DNA of 13,714 nucleotides from CAINVV01 sp964506325 (GTDB lineage Bacteria > Bacteroidota > Bacteroidia > Bacteroidales > Prolixibacteraceae). The translations under genes were made by a program, and so were the position numbers. The DNA is taken from assembly GCA_964506325.1 (NCBI GenBank), contig CAZDLO010000096.1, positions 1-13,714 on the forward strand, given 5' to 3'. Positions 1 to 7,985 of the stretch are shown piece by piece (position 1 is the stretch's first letter; each line of letters starts with the position of its first letter). Under the pieces are notes generated by a model, which was not told the DNA's origin, searched no databases, and saw only the letters and a program-made list of their open reading frames with translations.

Positions 1-54
1 TCCATACGTACGTTCTGATTTTTAACAAATTAATACTGTTATTTACGTATGAAA
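1..54 (+). repeat. Leader repeat, copy 1 (54-bp core)
   Basis: This 54-base stretch is identical base for base to 104-157, giving a tandem unit of 103 bases. The window begins inside or at the edge of this copy, so the array may continue to the left. The core ends in an ATG AAA at 49-54 and starts with a sequence that is nearly the reverse complement of its end (CCATACGTA against TACGTATG). No coding function is evident. Confidence 0.85.
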
Positions 55-157
55 CCCTCATGCGCTTTCGTTCACAAAATAGCATGTAAATTGCCCCGGG
101 GGTTCCATACGTACGTTCTGATTTTTAACAAATTAATACTGTTATTTACGTATGAAA
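51..157 (+). repeat. Leader repeat, copy 2 (107-bp unit including 54-bp core)
   Basis: The core at 104-157 is a perfect copy of 1-54. The whole 107 bases align without gaps to 6055-6161 in front of the cusB-like gene, with 81 of 107 positions identical by hand count. The core has imperfect inverted ends: TTCCATACGTA at 103-113 and TACGTATGAAA at 147-157, pairing at 10 of 11 positions. It lies 83 bases before the start of the HMA protein gene, so a promoter, operator or leader role for that gene is plausible. No TAnnTTTG box was found inside it. Confidence 0.85.
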
Positions 158-240
158 TACCCACCGGAAAATGTTCAAATCAACCGATATGAATATTTTG
201 GTATTCCATCAGGACTCACAAAAAAATAAATTGTAAACAG

Positions 241-588
241 ATGAAAACATTAAAATACTTCCTTTTTGCCACCATGGCCATTTTTGTATTCACAAATTCC
301 TATTCCCAGTCTAAACCATCCCCCTCCGGATCAAAAACAGAAGTAATAATCGTATCCGGCAATTGCGGGATGTGCAAGGAGCGCATTGAAACAGCTGCCA
401 AAACGGATGGCGTATCCCAGGCAGAATGGAACAAGGACACCAAGAAACTGACCCTTGTTTACAACCCGTCCAGGGTCAAGTTAGAAGATGTTCAGAAAAA
501 AATCGCTTTCTCAGGTCATGATACCGGGAAGTTCAAAGCCGAAGACAAAACTTACAACAGTTTGCCCGGCTGCTGCAAATACAGGTAA
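241..588 (+). CDS. Exported HMA-domain metal-binding protein
   Basis: The 115-residue product has a signal peptide (charged start, hydrophobic residues about 6-18, probable cleavage near SYSQ at 20-23), then one heavy-metal-associated domain. Cys42 and Cys45 lie in the GNCGMCKERIE motif, the usual Cu(I)-binding CxxC loop. A GHDT motif is at 92-95 and a Cys-Cys pair at 111-112, five residues from the end. The protein is therefore likely a periplasmic copper chaperone or metal sink delivering to the Cus efflux complex encoded just downstream. The same domain, including GHDT and the terminal CC, is fused to the end of the CusB-like adaptor at 6156-7679. The start follows an A-rich region without a Shine-Dalgarno, as is common in Bacteroidota. 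Binding specificity for copper is inferred from the context; other soft metals are possible. Confidence 0.88.
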   Translation: MKTLKYFLFATMAIFVFTNSYSQSKPSPSGSKTEVIIVSGNCGMCKERIETAAKTDGVSQAEWNKDTKKLTLVYNPSRVKLEDVQKKIAFSGHDTGKFKAEDKTYNSLPGCCKYR

Positions 589-629
589 TTTGAAATCGTA
601 TTTTTCAGAAAGACAGTGATTTAACTTGG

Positions 630-649
630 ATTTTCCCCATACGGAAAAT
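630..649 (+). other. Small hairpin between HMA gene and cusA
   Basis: ATTTTCC (630-636) and GGAAAAT (643-649) are perfect complements around a 6-base loop. Only a short broken T run follows (CTTGTTTT at 651-658), so it is a poor intrinsic terminator. It could cause partial termination or protect a 3' end, lowering pump expression relative to the chaperone. Seven base pairs in an AT-rich spacer could also be chance. Confidence 0.35.
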
Positions 650-710
650 ACTTGTTTTCGGCTTGTTGCCAAATCCTTTCCCATTATTCCTTCAATTTCA
701 AATTATTATT

Positions 711-3700
711 ATGTTCAACCGGCTGGTTCGATATTTCTTGGAAAACAGGCTTATCACATTTATCCTCCTGATCACATTTGTTGTATCCGGGATGGTAGTG
801 ATGCCGTTTAACTGGCAGCCAGGCTTGCTGCCCCGTGATCCGATTGCAGTGGATGCGATACCGGATATTGGTGAAAATCAACAGATTGTTGCCACAGAGT
901 GGATGGGGAGATCCCCCATGGACATCCAGGACCAGGTTACCTATCCACTCACCAGTGCACTCCTGGGAATTCCCGGAGTGCAGACTATCCGCAGTACTTC
1001 CATGTTCGGGATGTCTTTCATTTACATTATCTTCAGTGACGACACCGAATTCTACTGGGGTCGTTCGCGTATACTCGAGAAGCTTAATTCCCTGCCGGCC
1101 GGCACATTGCCTCAGGGGGTCCAACCGGCACTGGGTCCTGATGCAACTGCGCTGGGACAAATATTTTGGTATACACTGGAAGGACGCGACCCCTCAACCG
1201 GAACACCCAACGGCGGATGGGATCCCCAGGAGCTCCGGTCAATCCAGGATTTTTATGTGAAATATGGCCTTGCTTCAGCAGAAGGGGTATCTGAAGTCGC
1301 TTCGGCAGGTGGTTTTATCAGGGAATATCAAATCGACCTGGATCCTGATGCCATGAAAGCATTCAAAGTATCAGCCATGGAGATTATGAATGCTGTCAGG
1401 AAAAGCAATCTTGACATAGGGGCTGAAACCATGGAGCTTAACAACGTAGAGTACATCATACGCGGACTGGGTTACGTTAAGACCCTGGAGGATATTGAAT
1501 TATCAGTTGTTACTGTAAGAAACAATGTTCCGGTACGCATAAAAGATGTGGCTCATGTTGCTTTTGGACCGGCAACCCGCAGAGGTGGACTCGACAAATC
1601 AGGCGCAGAGGCAGTTGGAGCCGTTGTTGTAGCCCGTTATGGAACAAATCCCATGCAGGTTATCAACAATGTCAAGGAAAAAATCAAGGAGATCGATGCC
1701 GGTCTCCCAAAAAAAACCTTGCCGGACGGCTCTGTTTCCAAAGTTACAATAGTTCCTTTTTATGATCGTACCGGCTTGATCATGGAGACTGTTGGCACTC
1801 TTGAGTCTGCGCTATCGCATGAGATCCTTATCAGCATCCTTGTCATTCTGGTATTGGTGATGAATCTGAGGGCGTCATTGATTGTTGCCGGACTTTTACC
1901 CATTGGGGTATTGATGACTTTCATCCTCATGCGGATTTTTGGAGTGGAAGCCAACATTGTTGCCCTTTCAGGTATTGCCATCGCCATTGGAGTAATGGTC
2001 GATATCGGGATCGTGGATGTGGAGAACATCCTGCGCCACCTGGAGATGCCTGACAACAAAGGCGCCAGGGGAAAAAAATTATTGTCTGTCATTTACCGGG
2101 CAACCACAGAAGTGCGTGCTGCCGTGGTTACTTCCATCGCTACCACAATTGTAAGTTTCCTTCCCGTTTTTGCCATGCAGGCAGCAGAGGGCAAGCTTTT
2201 CCATCCCCTCGCCTTCACCAAGACATTTGCCCTGGTATCGGCATTTCTCCTGGGGATAATAGTACTGCCAACCCTCGCCTATATTTTCTTCTCCATCCGG
2301 ATCGATACTAGGAAAATTCGCAGAATCTGGAGCGGCATTTTAATCGGTTCCGGAATAATCTTCCTTTTTTTCTGGCAATCCTGGCCTGCATTGGCACTGG
2401 TGGCCATTGGAATCAACAATCTGGCAGAGGGCAGTTGGAGCAGGGATAAAAGGGAAATACCGGGTAGGATCAATATTGCTGTGACGGTCCTGGTGGCTGC
2501 CTGGTATCTCTCTGTTGAGTGGCTTCCCCTTGGAGCACACAACAGTTCCTTGGTTAACTTTGCCTTCGTCGGAGTCCTTATTGCCCTGATTCTTGGTGCA
2601 TTGATGTTAATGGTGCGGTTCTATGAGGATATAATGCGGTGGGCCCTGGCCAATAAGCTCAAATTCCTTTTACTGCCAGTTGCAACGATGCTCCTGGGTA
2701 TTTTGGTATGGCAGGGTTTTGATAAAACATTCGGGGTCATAGCCTCCGGTGCCGAAAAAATCGGATGGAAAACTTTGAGGCATTCCGCTTCCTGGGAATC
2801 ATCCGTCAGACTATTCCCCGGAACTGGCAAAGAATTTATGCCTTCACTCAATGAAGGTTCATTTTTGCTGATGCCGACAAGCATGCCGCATACGAGTATC
2901 GGCGAAAACCTGAAGTACATCGAGACCCTCGACAAAAGGCTCTCGGTGATTCCGGAAGTTGAGATCGCCGTGGGGAAATGGGGCCGCGTCAATTCTGCAC
3001 TTGATCCTGCACCTGTCCAGATGTTTGAAAATACTGTCAATTACCGATCTGAGTATATCCTTGACGAGAATGGGCAACGCATGCAATTCAAGGTCGACAG
3101 GGATGGAAATTACCTCCTGAAAAACGGAGGCAGGTACAACCCGAAACTAGAGGGGTTCAGACTGATTCCTGCTGGCGATCTGTTACCTGTCGGCAATGGA
3201 GAATATTTCCGCCAGTGGAGACCGGAAATAAAGAGACCGGATGATATCTGGAAAGAAATTGTAAAAGTGACAAACATTCCGGGATTGACCTCTGCCCCAA
3301 AACTGCAACCCATTGAAGCCAGACTGGTTATGCTCTCGACAGGAATGCGTGCTCCAATGGGGCTCAAAGTTTTCGGACCTGACCTCGATGCCATAGAAAA
3401 AGGTGGAATGGTGCTGGAACAGGCACTGAAAGAGGTTCCCTCGGTTAAAGCTCAATCCGTTTTTTATGACCGTGCTGTTGGGGCTCCCTACCTTGAAATA
3501 AAACTTAACCGTGAGGCCATGGCGAGGTATGGCATGACTGTCAGCGATGTACAGGAGGTGCTTTCTGCTGCTGTTGGCGGAATGCTGCTTTCAACCTCAG
3601 TAGAAGGCCGTGAACGGTACCCCATCAGAGTCAGGTACGCAAGGGAATTAAGGGATAATCCGGATGACCTTAAACGAATCCTGATCCCTTCTATGAACGG

Positions 3701-4574
3701 TGTGCAAATTCCATTGGGAGAAATTGCAGACATCGGTTATACCCGCGGTGCGCAAATGATCAGGAGCGAAAATACATTTCTGAACGGATATGTCATATTT
3801 GATAAAAATGAAGGCAAGGCAGAAGTTGATGTTGTTGAAGAAGCCAACAATATCCTGCAGCAGAAAATCAGGGAAGGATCGCTCTTACTTCCAGTTGGGG
3901 TATCCTTCAAATTTGCAGGAAATTACGAACAACAAGTGAGGGCGACCAAAAGGCTTTCCCTCGTCATTCCCATCAGTTTATTGCTGATTTTGCTCTTATT
4001 GTTCTTCCAGTTCCGGACTTTAACAGCCTCCATGATACATTTTTCCGGCGTATTCGTGGCCTTTGCAGGTGGCTTTATCATGTTGTGGCTGTACGGACAG
4101 GACTGGTTTCTGAATTTTTCCGTGGCCGGCATTAACCTCCGTGATTTGTTTCAGGTCCATCCCGTTAACCTGAGTGTGGCGGTATGGGTTGGCTTCATCG
4201 CTCTGTTCGGCATTGCTACCAACGATGGTGTTATCATGGGTACCTATATCCACCAGGTATTCGAACAGCAACGTCCGTCTACAGTGCATGACGTCCGTGA
4301 GGCAGTTGTTACGGCAGGACTCAAAAGAGTGCGACCTGCCATGATGACAACGGCGGTGGCTGTAATAGCCCTTTTACCGGTATTATCCTCCAGCGGCAAA
4401 GGATCTGACATCATGATCCCGATGGCAATCCCGGCTTTTGGCGGAATGATCATACAAGTCATGACAGTTTATGTTGTACCCCTTCTGCAATCCGTATGGC
4501 GTGAGAATGCGGTATTACGGCAAAATAATGCTACAACACAATCAATTAACAAACAGGACGATAATGAAAAATAA
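711..4574 (+). CDS. cusA: CusA-type heavy-metal RND efflux pump
   Basis: Inner-membrane proton-driven pump of the HME-RND family, probably exporting Cu(I)/Ag(I) from the periplasm through the adaptor and outer-membrane channel encoded next to it. The 1287-residue product has a first membrane helix at about 15-33, then CusA-like porter sequence (AIPDIGENQQIV, LGPDATALG). Transmembrane helix 4 carries GVMVDIGIVDVEN, with Asp431 and Glu438 matching the conserved HME-RND proton-relay acidic positions. Methionines near 710, 721, 725 and 879/883 (MRAPM) lie where CusA has its Met copper relay. It is about 240 residues longer than E. coli CusA: extra hydrophobic segments fall between helices 6 and 7 (about 540-635), and a charged insert at about 780-836. 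The start at 711 (MFNRLVRYFL) was chosen because an upstream in-frame ATG at 663 adds an unlike hydrophobic tail. The 3' end overlaps the next gene by 11 bases. Confidence 0.93.
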   Translation: MFNRLVRYFLENRLITFILLITFVVSGMVVMPFNWQPGLLPRDPIAVDAIPDIGENQQIVATEWMGRSPMDIQDQVTYPLTSALLGIPGVQTIRSTSMFGMSFIYIIFSDDTEFYWGRSRILEKLNSLPAGTLPQGVQPALGPDATALGQIFWYTLEGRDPSTGTPNGGWDPQELRSIQDFYVKYGLASAEGVSEVASAGGFIREYQIDLDPDAMKAFKVSAMEIMNAVRKSNLDIGAETMELNNVEYIIRGLGYVKTLEDIELSVVTVRNNVPVRIKDVAHVAFGPATRRGGLDKSGAEAVGAVVVARYGTNPMQVINNVKEKIKEIDAGLPKKTLPDGSVSKVTIVPFYDRTGLIMETVGTLESALSHEILISILVILVLVMNLRASLIVAGLLPIGVLMTFILMRIFGVEANIVALSGIAIAIGVMVDIGIVDVENILRHLEMPDNKGARGKKLLSVIYRATTEVRAAVVTSIATTIVSFLPVFAMQAAEGKLFHPLAFTKTFALVSAFLLGIIVLPTLAYIFFSIRIDTRKIRRIWSGILIGSGIIFLFFWQSWPALALVAIGINNLAEGSWSRDKREIPGRINIAVTVLVAAWYLSVEWLPLGAHNSSLVNFAFVGVLIALILGALMLMVRFYEDIMRWALANKLKFLLLPVATMLLGILVWQGFDKTFGVIASGAEKIGWKTLRHSASWESSVRLFPGTGKEFMPSLNEGSFLLMPTSMPHTSIGENLKYIETLDKRLSVIPEVEIAVGKWGRVNSALDPAPVQMFENTVNYRSEYILDENGQRMQFKVDRDGNYLLKNGGRYNPKLEGFRLIPAGDLLPVGNGEYFRQWRPEIKRPDDIWKEIVKVTNIPGLTSAPKLQPIEARLVMLSTGMRAPMGLKVFGPDLDAIEKGGMVLEQALKEVPSVKAQSVFYDRAVGAPYLEIKLNREAMARYGMTVSDVQEVLSAAVGGMLLSTSVEGRERYPIRVRYARELRDNPDDLKRILIPSMNGVQIPLGEIADIGYTRGAQMIRSENTFLNGYVIFDKNEGKAEVDVVEEANNILQQKIREGSLLLPVGVSFKFAGNYEQQVRATKRLSLVIPISLLLILLLLFFQFRTLTASMIHFSGVFVAFAGGFIMLWLYGQDWFLNFSVAGINLRDLFQVHPVNLSVAVWVGFIALFGIATNDGVIMGTYIHQVFEQQRPSTVHDVREAVVTAGLKRVRPAMMTTAVAVIALLPVLSSSGKGSDIMIPMAIPAFGGMIIQVMTVYVVPLLQSVWRENAVLRQNNATTQSINKQDDNEK

Positions 4575-6022
4575 GGCATTGAAAAACACACTATGCGTGT
4601 TGATTGTCTTCTGCTGTTGGGTCGAAGGTTATACTGAGGAACGGAAGGATTCCTTACTCAGCTACCTGGAAATTGCGGCAAAAAACAATCCCGTCGTACT
4701 GCAGCGGTACGCAGAATATGAGGCAGCCCTGAGAAAGGTACCCCAGGCCGGCAGCCTTCCCGATCCAGAAATTAGTCTTGGCATTTTCCTCAGTCCCATG
4801 GAGATTTCAGGGGGAAACCAGGTAGCGGATATTCGCCTGATGCAAATGTTCCCCTGGTTCGGTGTACTGAAAAATGCAAAAGATGAGATGAGCCNNNNNN
4901 NNNNGCCTGATGGCGAAAGCCAGGTTTGAAACGTTTCGGGATGCCAAATTACAGGTATTCTTTGATGTTGAACGTACCTGGTATGAGCTGGCAAAGGTTA
5001 GCCAGGGTATCCGCATTTCCGAGAAAAACATTGAGCTGCTGCACACGATGGAACGATTGGCAATTGTACGCTTCAGTTCAGCTCCTGCCGGCAGCGGCAC
5101 TGTTACATCCGGAAAACCCGCTTCACGGGGAGCGTCTCAAAATTCCTCTCCGGGTGGGCCTGGCATGAACAATATGACAGCCAGCAGTCCCAGCCAGCAG
5201 GAATCCGTTTCCAGCCCTGCTTCCAATTCCATGCCAGGCAATTCAATGGGTTCTTCTCCTAACGGAACCGGGCTTTCGGATGTTTACAGAATCCAGATTG
5301 AAATCGGAGATGTTCAGAACGGCATTAATCTTCTGAAAACCAAGATTAAAACCCTGAGTGCGCAGTTTAACAGTTACCTGGACAGGCCGTCAGCCGCAAT
5401 GATCACATTCCCAGATTCCCTGAAACTGGAAAAGATGAATCCCACTATCCAGTCTGTTTCTGATAGCATACTGAAGAAAAACCCCATGCTGGGCATGCTG
5501 CAACTTGAGCAGCAATCCCTGGAAGCCCGTAAGCAGATGGTTACCAGGATGGGATTTCCGATGATAGGTTTAGGGTTAAATTATTCTGTTGTCAATAAAA
5601 AGGAAATGTCTGCCCAGCCAATGAACGGGAAAGATATGGTCATGCCAATGATAACAGCAACTTTGCCGGTTTACCGTAAAAAGTACAAAGCAATGCGGGA
5701 AGAGGCAGGATTTCTCCAAACTGCCAATTCCCACAATCTCAAGGCAACCGCTAATTCCCTGCAAAACGAGTACTACCAGGCATTACAATCTTTCCAGGAT
5801 GCAGATCGCCGGGTGAAACTTTATGCCGGACAGTACCAACTGGCTTCAAAAACATTGGAAATAATACTCACAAGCTACTCATCCTCATCCACTTCCCTTA
5901 CTGACGTACTGCGCCTAAGGCAGCAAACGCTCGACTACAGCAACAGGCAAACGGAGGCCATTGCTGATTACAACACTGCGCTTGCCTGGATGAGGAGACT
6001 GGGAAATATTGAAATAGACTGA
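4564..6022 (+). CDS. cusC: TolC/CusC-family outer-membrane channel, interrupted by an assembly gap
   Basis: Outer-membrane efflux channel partner of the CusA/CusB pair. The start ATG at 4564 overlaps the cusA end and opens a hydrophobic signal sequence (about residues 5-17). Ten N at 4895-4904 split the reading frame. Removing the N and merging the GCC on both sides restores one frame (DEMSLMAKAR) and gives a protein of 481 residues, normal for the family. In that numbering, two TolC-like repeats are visible, with helix-turn motifs GLSDVYRIQ near 232-240 and SLTDVLRLRQQ near 438-448. Between the first-repeat helices is a 65-residue Ser/Pro/Gly/Met-rich low-complexity insert (about 168-232) at the expected periplasmic tip of the channel. 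Cysteines in the signal region do not form a convincing lipobox, so lipid anchoring is uncertain. Confidence 0.87.
4895..4904. other. Assembly gap (10 N), probably a false gap
   Basis: A placeholder run of exactly ten N lies inside the channel gene. The bases on the left end in AGCC and those on the right begin GCCTGATGG. Joining them through the shared GCC gives AGCCTGATGG and removes 13 bases, which brings the downstream frame (4910 onward) into register with the upstream frame (4564 onward). The two contigs therefore probably abut or overlap, with no missing sequence. Confidence 0.8.
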
Positions 6023-6054
6023 AAGCTGACAAAATTGACCAAAATACTGAGGGT

Positions 6055-6161
6055 GAAACCCTGATGAACTATCGTTCACGAAATGGGATGGAAATAATAT
6101 TGAGGGTTCCATAAGTACATTCTGATATTCAATAATTTAATACAGATTTATACGAATGAAA
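6055..6161 (+). repeat. Leader repeat, copy 3 (diverged), ending at the cusB start
   Basis: This segment aligns without gaps to 51-157, with 81 of 107 identical bases by hand count. It fills most of the 133-base spacer between the channel gene and the cusB-like gene. The ATG AAA that closes the repeat core is here the real start (6156) of the adaptor gene, so the element includes the translation start region. The inverted ends are weaker than in copies 1 and 2 (8 of 11 pairs). A small perfect hairpin AGGGT-GAA-ACCCT (6050-6062) overlaps its left edge. The element may let cusB be expressed separately from cusA-cusC. Confidence 0.75.
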
Positions 6162-7679
6162 AAGCAAATAATAATTGTAATCGTTGCCTTGTTAGGAGGG
6201 ATCCTCCTTGGTTGGATCATGTTTCATACTTCTCCCGCCAATGATGATACAATTGCAGAAAATACAGAAACAGCCGCAGAAAATACCTGGACCTGCGCCA
6301 TGCACCCCCAGATCAGAATGCATGAACCCGGTAAATGTCCTATCTGTGCCATGGATCTAATCCTGGTGGCCCGGGGAGGTGCTACTGCAGACCCGGAATC
6401 AATCAGCATGACAAAAGAAGCAGCACAGCTGGCCAATGTCCGGACAACCTTAGTCTCACGGGAGAATCCGGTGCGGGAATTGCGTTTATATGGAAAAGCG
6501 CAGGCAGATGAACGACTGTTGCAGAGCCAGGTATCCTATTTCCCGGGCAGGATTGAAAAACTGTATGTAAACTTTACCGGGGAGATGGTACGAAAAGGAC
6601 AACCGCTGGCGCTGGTGTATTCCCCTGATCTGGTCACTGCTCAACAAGAACTGATAGAAACGGCAAAGACAAAAACCACCCAACCGGCATTGTATGCAGC
6701 AACAACAGAGAAGCTTCTTCAATGGAAACTAACATCACAACAAATCACTTCGATTGAAAATACAGGGAAAATCCAGTCAGGGATGGAAATATTCTCGACA
6801 GCCAGCGGCATTGTCACTGCCAGACTGGTAAACAATGGTGACTATATAAACCAGGGTACTGTATTGTTCGAAGTTTCTGACCTGTCGCGTGTCTGGATAT
6901 TGTTTGATGCCTATGAAAGCGATCTTCCCTTTTTGAGCAAAGGGGACAAAATTGATTTTACGTTCCAGGCACTTCCCGGAACAAATATGTCAGGAACAGT
7001 TTCATTCATCGACCCTGTTATCGACCCTGTGACGCGTGTGGCCAAAGTTCGCGTTGAAGTGAAAAACACTTCCGGTAAAATAAAACCTGAAATGTTTGCG
7101 ACAGGAACTGTGAAATCCAGACTGGAAGAATACAGCGATATGCTCGTAATACCAAGATCTTCAGTCCTGTGGACCGGAAAACGCTCTTTGGTTTACGTGA
7201 GGCAGAAAGGAGCTGAACCTGTATTCAAAATCAGGGAAATAGGACTGGGGCCTCTCGTGGGTAACAGTTATGTTGTTACGGACGGATTGCTGGAAGGAGA
7301 AGAGATTGTAACTGAAGGAACATTCAGCGTGGATGCTGCTGCACAACTTGAAGGCAAACCAAGCATGATGAATCATGAAATGGCCTCTTCCGGCACATCT
7401 GAACCCGGTGAAAACATTGTGGAAATTATGTTCAAAGTTTCCGGCAACTGCGAAATGTGCAAGGAGCGGATAGAAAAAGCTGCAAAATCCCTGGAAGGAG
7501 TTGTTTCTGCCGGCTGGAATTCCGCCAACAGGATGCTGAGTGTCTCATTCAATGATAAAAAAACAGCCAAATCCAAGATCCAGCAAGCAATTGCCGACTC
7601 AGGGCATGATACTGAATCCTACAAAACCAGTAGCCTGACATACAACACGTTGCCTGAATGCTGCAGATATGAACGTTAA
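6156..7679 (+). CDS. cusB: CusB-type RND periplasmic adaptor with C-terminal HMA domain
   Basis: Membrane-fusion protein that bridges the CusA pump and the outer-membrane channel. The 507-residue product has an N-terminal membrane anchor (about 4-22). Next is a short heavy-metal-binding motif WTCAMHP...GKCPICAMDL with Cys47, Met49, His50, Cys61, Cys64 and Met66, typical of CusB-like adaptors of this type. The adaptor core follows: barrel-sandwich and a short alpha-hairpin at about 105-245, a beta-barrel at about 245-325 (SRVWILFDAYESDL) and a membrane-proximal part to about 400. The last 87 residues (about 421-507) form an HMA domain with Cys432 and Cys435 in GNCEMCKERIE, GHDT at 483-486 and a terminal Cys-Cys at 502-503. 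This domain closely matches the free HMA protein at 241-588. E. coli CusB lacks it. The fused domain may hand Cu(I) to the pump or sense loading. Confidence 0.93.
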   Translation: MKKQIIIVIVALLGGILLGWIMFHTSPANDDTIAENTETAAENTWTCAMHPQIRMHEPGKCPICAMDLILVARGGATADPESISMTKEAAQLANVRTTLVSRENPVRELRLYGKAQADERLLQSQVSYFPGRIEKLYVNFTGEMVRKGQPLALVYSPDLVTAQQELIETAKTKTTQPALYAATTEKLLQWKLTSQQITSIENTGKIQSGMEIFSTASGIVTARLVNNGDYINQGTVLFEVSDLSRVWILFDAYESDLPFLSKGDKIDFTFQALPGTNMSGTVSFIDPVIDPVTRVAKVRVEVKNTSGKIKPEMFATGTVKSRLEEYSDMLVIPRSSVLWTGKRSLVYVRQKGAEPVFKIREIGLGPLVGNSYVVTDGLLEGEEIVTEGTFSVDAAAQLEGKPSMMNHEMASSGTSEPGENIVEIMFKVSGNCEMCKERIEKAAKSLEGVVSAGWNSANRMLSVSFNDKKTAKSKIQQAIADSGHDTESYKTSSLTYNTLPECCRYER

Positions 7680-7784
7680 AAATAGTAACCACACTAACCC
7701 ACCGGCAGCTAATTTCATATGTTAAGTCTTCGTTAACAATAGACATAACTATAATTAGACTAATTAAAAATAAATTCAATTTAT

Positions 7785-7792
7785 TAGGTTTG
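7785..7792 (+). promoter_or_regulatory. Possible -7 promoter box (TAGGTTTG)
   Basis: TAGGTTTG matches the Bacteroidota -7 consensus TAnnTTTG exactly. No TTG lies 19-21 bases upstream, so the -33 half is missing. If used, transcription would begin near 7800 and produce the leader that ends in the terminator at 7953-7985, ahead of the OsmC gene. Confidence 0.35.
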
Positions 7793-7854
7793 TGACTTAC
7801 GATTGTAAAAATATATTCAACCGACAAAAATGCTTCTGACAAACTCAAACAGTC

Positions 7855-7985
7855 CCCTTTGCATGTGTATGTGCACTTGTATGCCGTTCCGGCACACGAA
7901 GGGCAGGCCTGTGTATTGTCAGTTTTAATTTGAAAGATTTAAACAGCAATATAGCCCTTCACACAAAGTGAGGGGCTTTTTTTTT
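7855..7985 (+). promoter_or_regulatory. Candidate structured leader / attenuator before the OsmC gene
   Basis: The gene-free stretch 7680-8012 is AT-rich on its left side but holds nested complementarity here. CCCTT (7855-7859) can pair with AAGGG (7899-7903). This encloses a hairpin at 7860-7875 (TGCAT/GTGCA) and another at 7878-7898 (9 positions, one A-C mismatch, one G-T pair), forming a compact three-way junction with almost no unpaired base. GAAGGGC (7898-7904) is also perfectly complementary to GCCCTTC (7954-7960), the left arm of the terminator. The two pairings exclude each other, as in a riboswitch or attenuator. No known riboswitch class was recognised. The pairings were found by eye and could be partly chance. 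Confidence 0.4.
7953..7985 (+). terminator. Strong intrinsic terminator
   Basis: AGCCCTTCAC (7953-7962) pairs with GTGAGGGGCT (7968-7977) over ten positions, with one G-T pair and a 5-base loop, followed by nine T (7977-7985). It lies 274 bases after cusB and 27 bases before the OsmC start, so it either ends cusB read-through or attenuates the OsmC transcript. The in-frame GTG at 7968 is inside the terminator, so it is not a credible OsmC start. Confidence 0.85.

Noticed and set aside
1..157. CRISPR-like spacing of two identical 54-base repeats
   Set aside because: Only two exact copies, repeats longer than usual, and the region between them is itself conserved in the third copy at 6055-6107, so it is not a spacer.
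663..710. Upstream start for CusA at 663
   Set aside because: The extra 16 residues do not look like CusA and precede the usual amphipathic start (MFNRLVRYF) that fits family N-termini.
684..1160. Antisense 158-codon frame in cusA
   Set aside because: It lies wholly opposite clearly conserved CusA coding sequence and has biased composition typical of a shadow frame.
4471..4563. Upstream start for the channel gene at 4471
   Set aside because: It would overlap cusA by more than 100 bases and put 31 residues before a good signal sequence that begins at 4564.
7549..7848. Antisense frame of 99 codons over the end of cusB
   Set aside because: It is a shadow of the HMA-coding strand and AT-rich spacer, with no recognisable domain or start context.
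7855..7985. Known riboswitch, SRP RNA or tRNA in the OsmC leader
   Set aside because: No conserved core of TPP, cobalamin, SAM, FMN or fluoride classes, no SRP GNAR-type tip sequence, and no tRNA cloverleaf were found.
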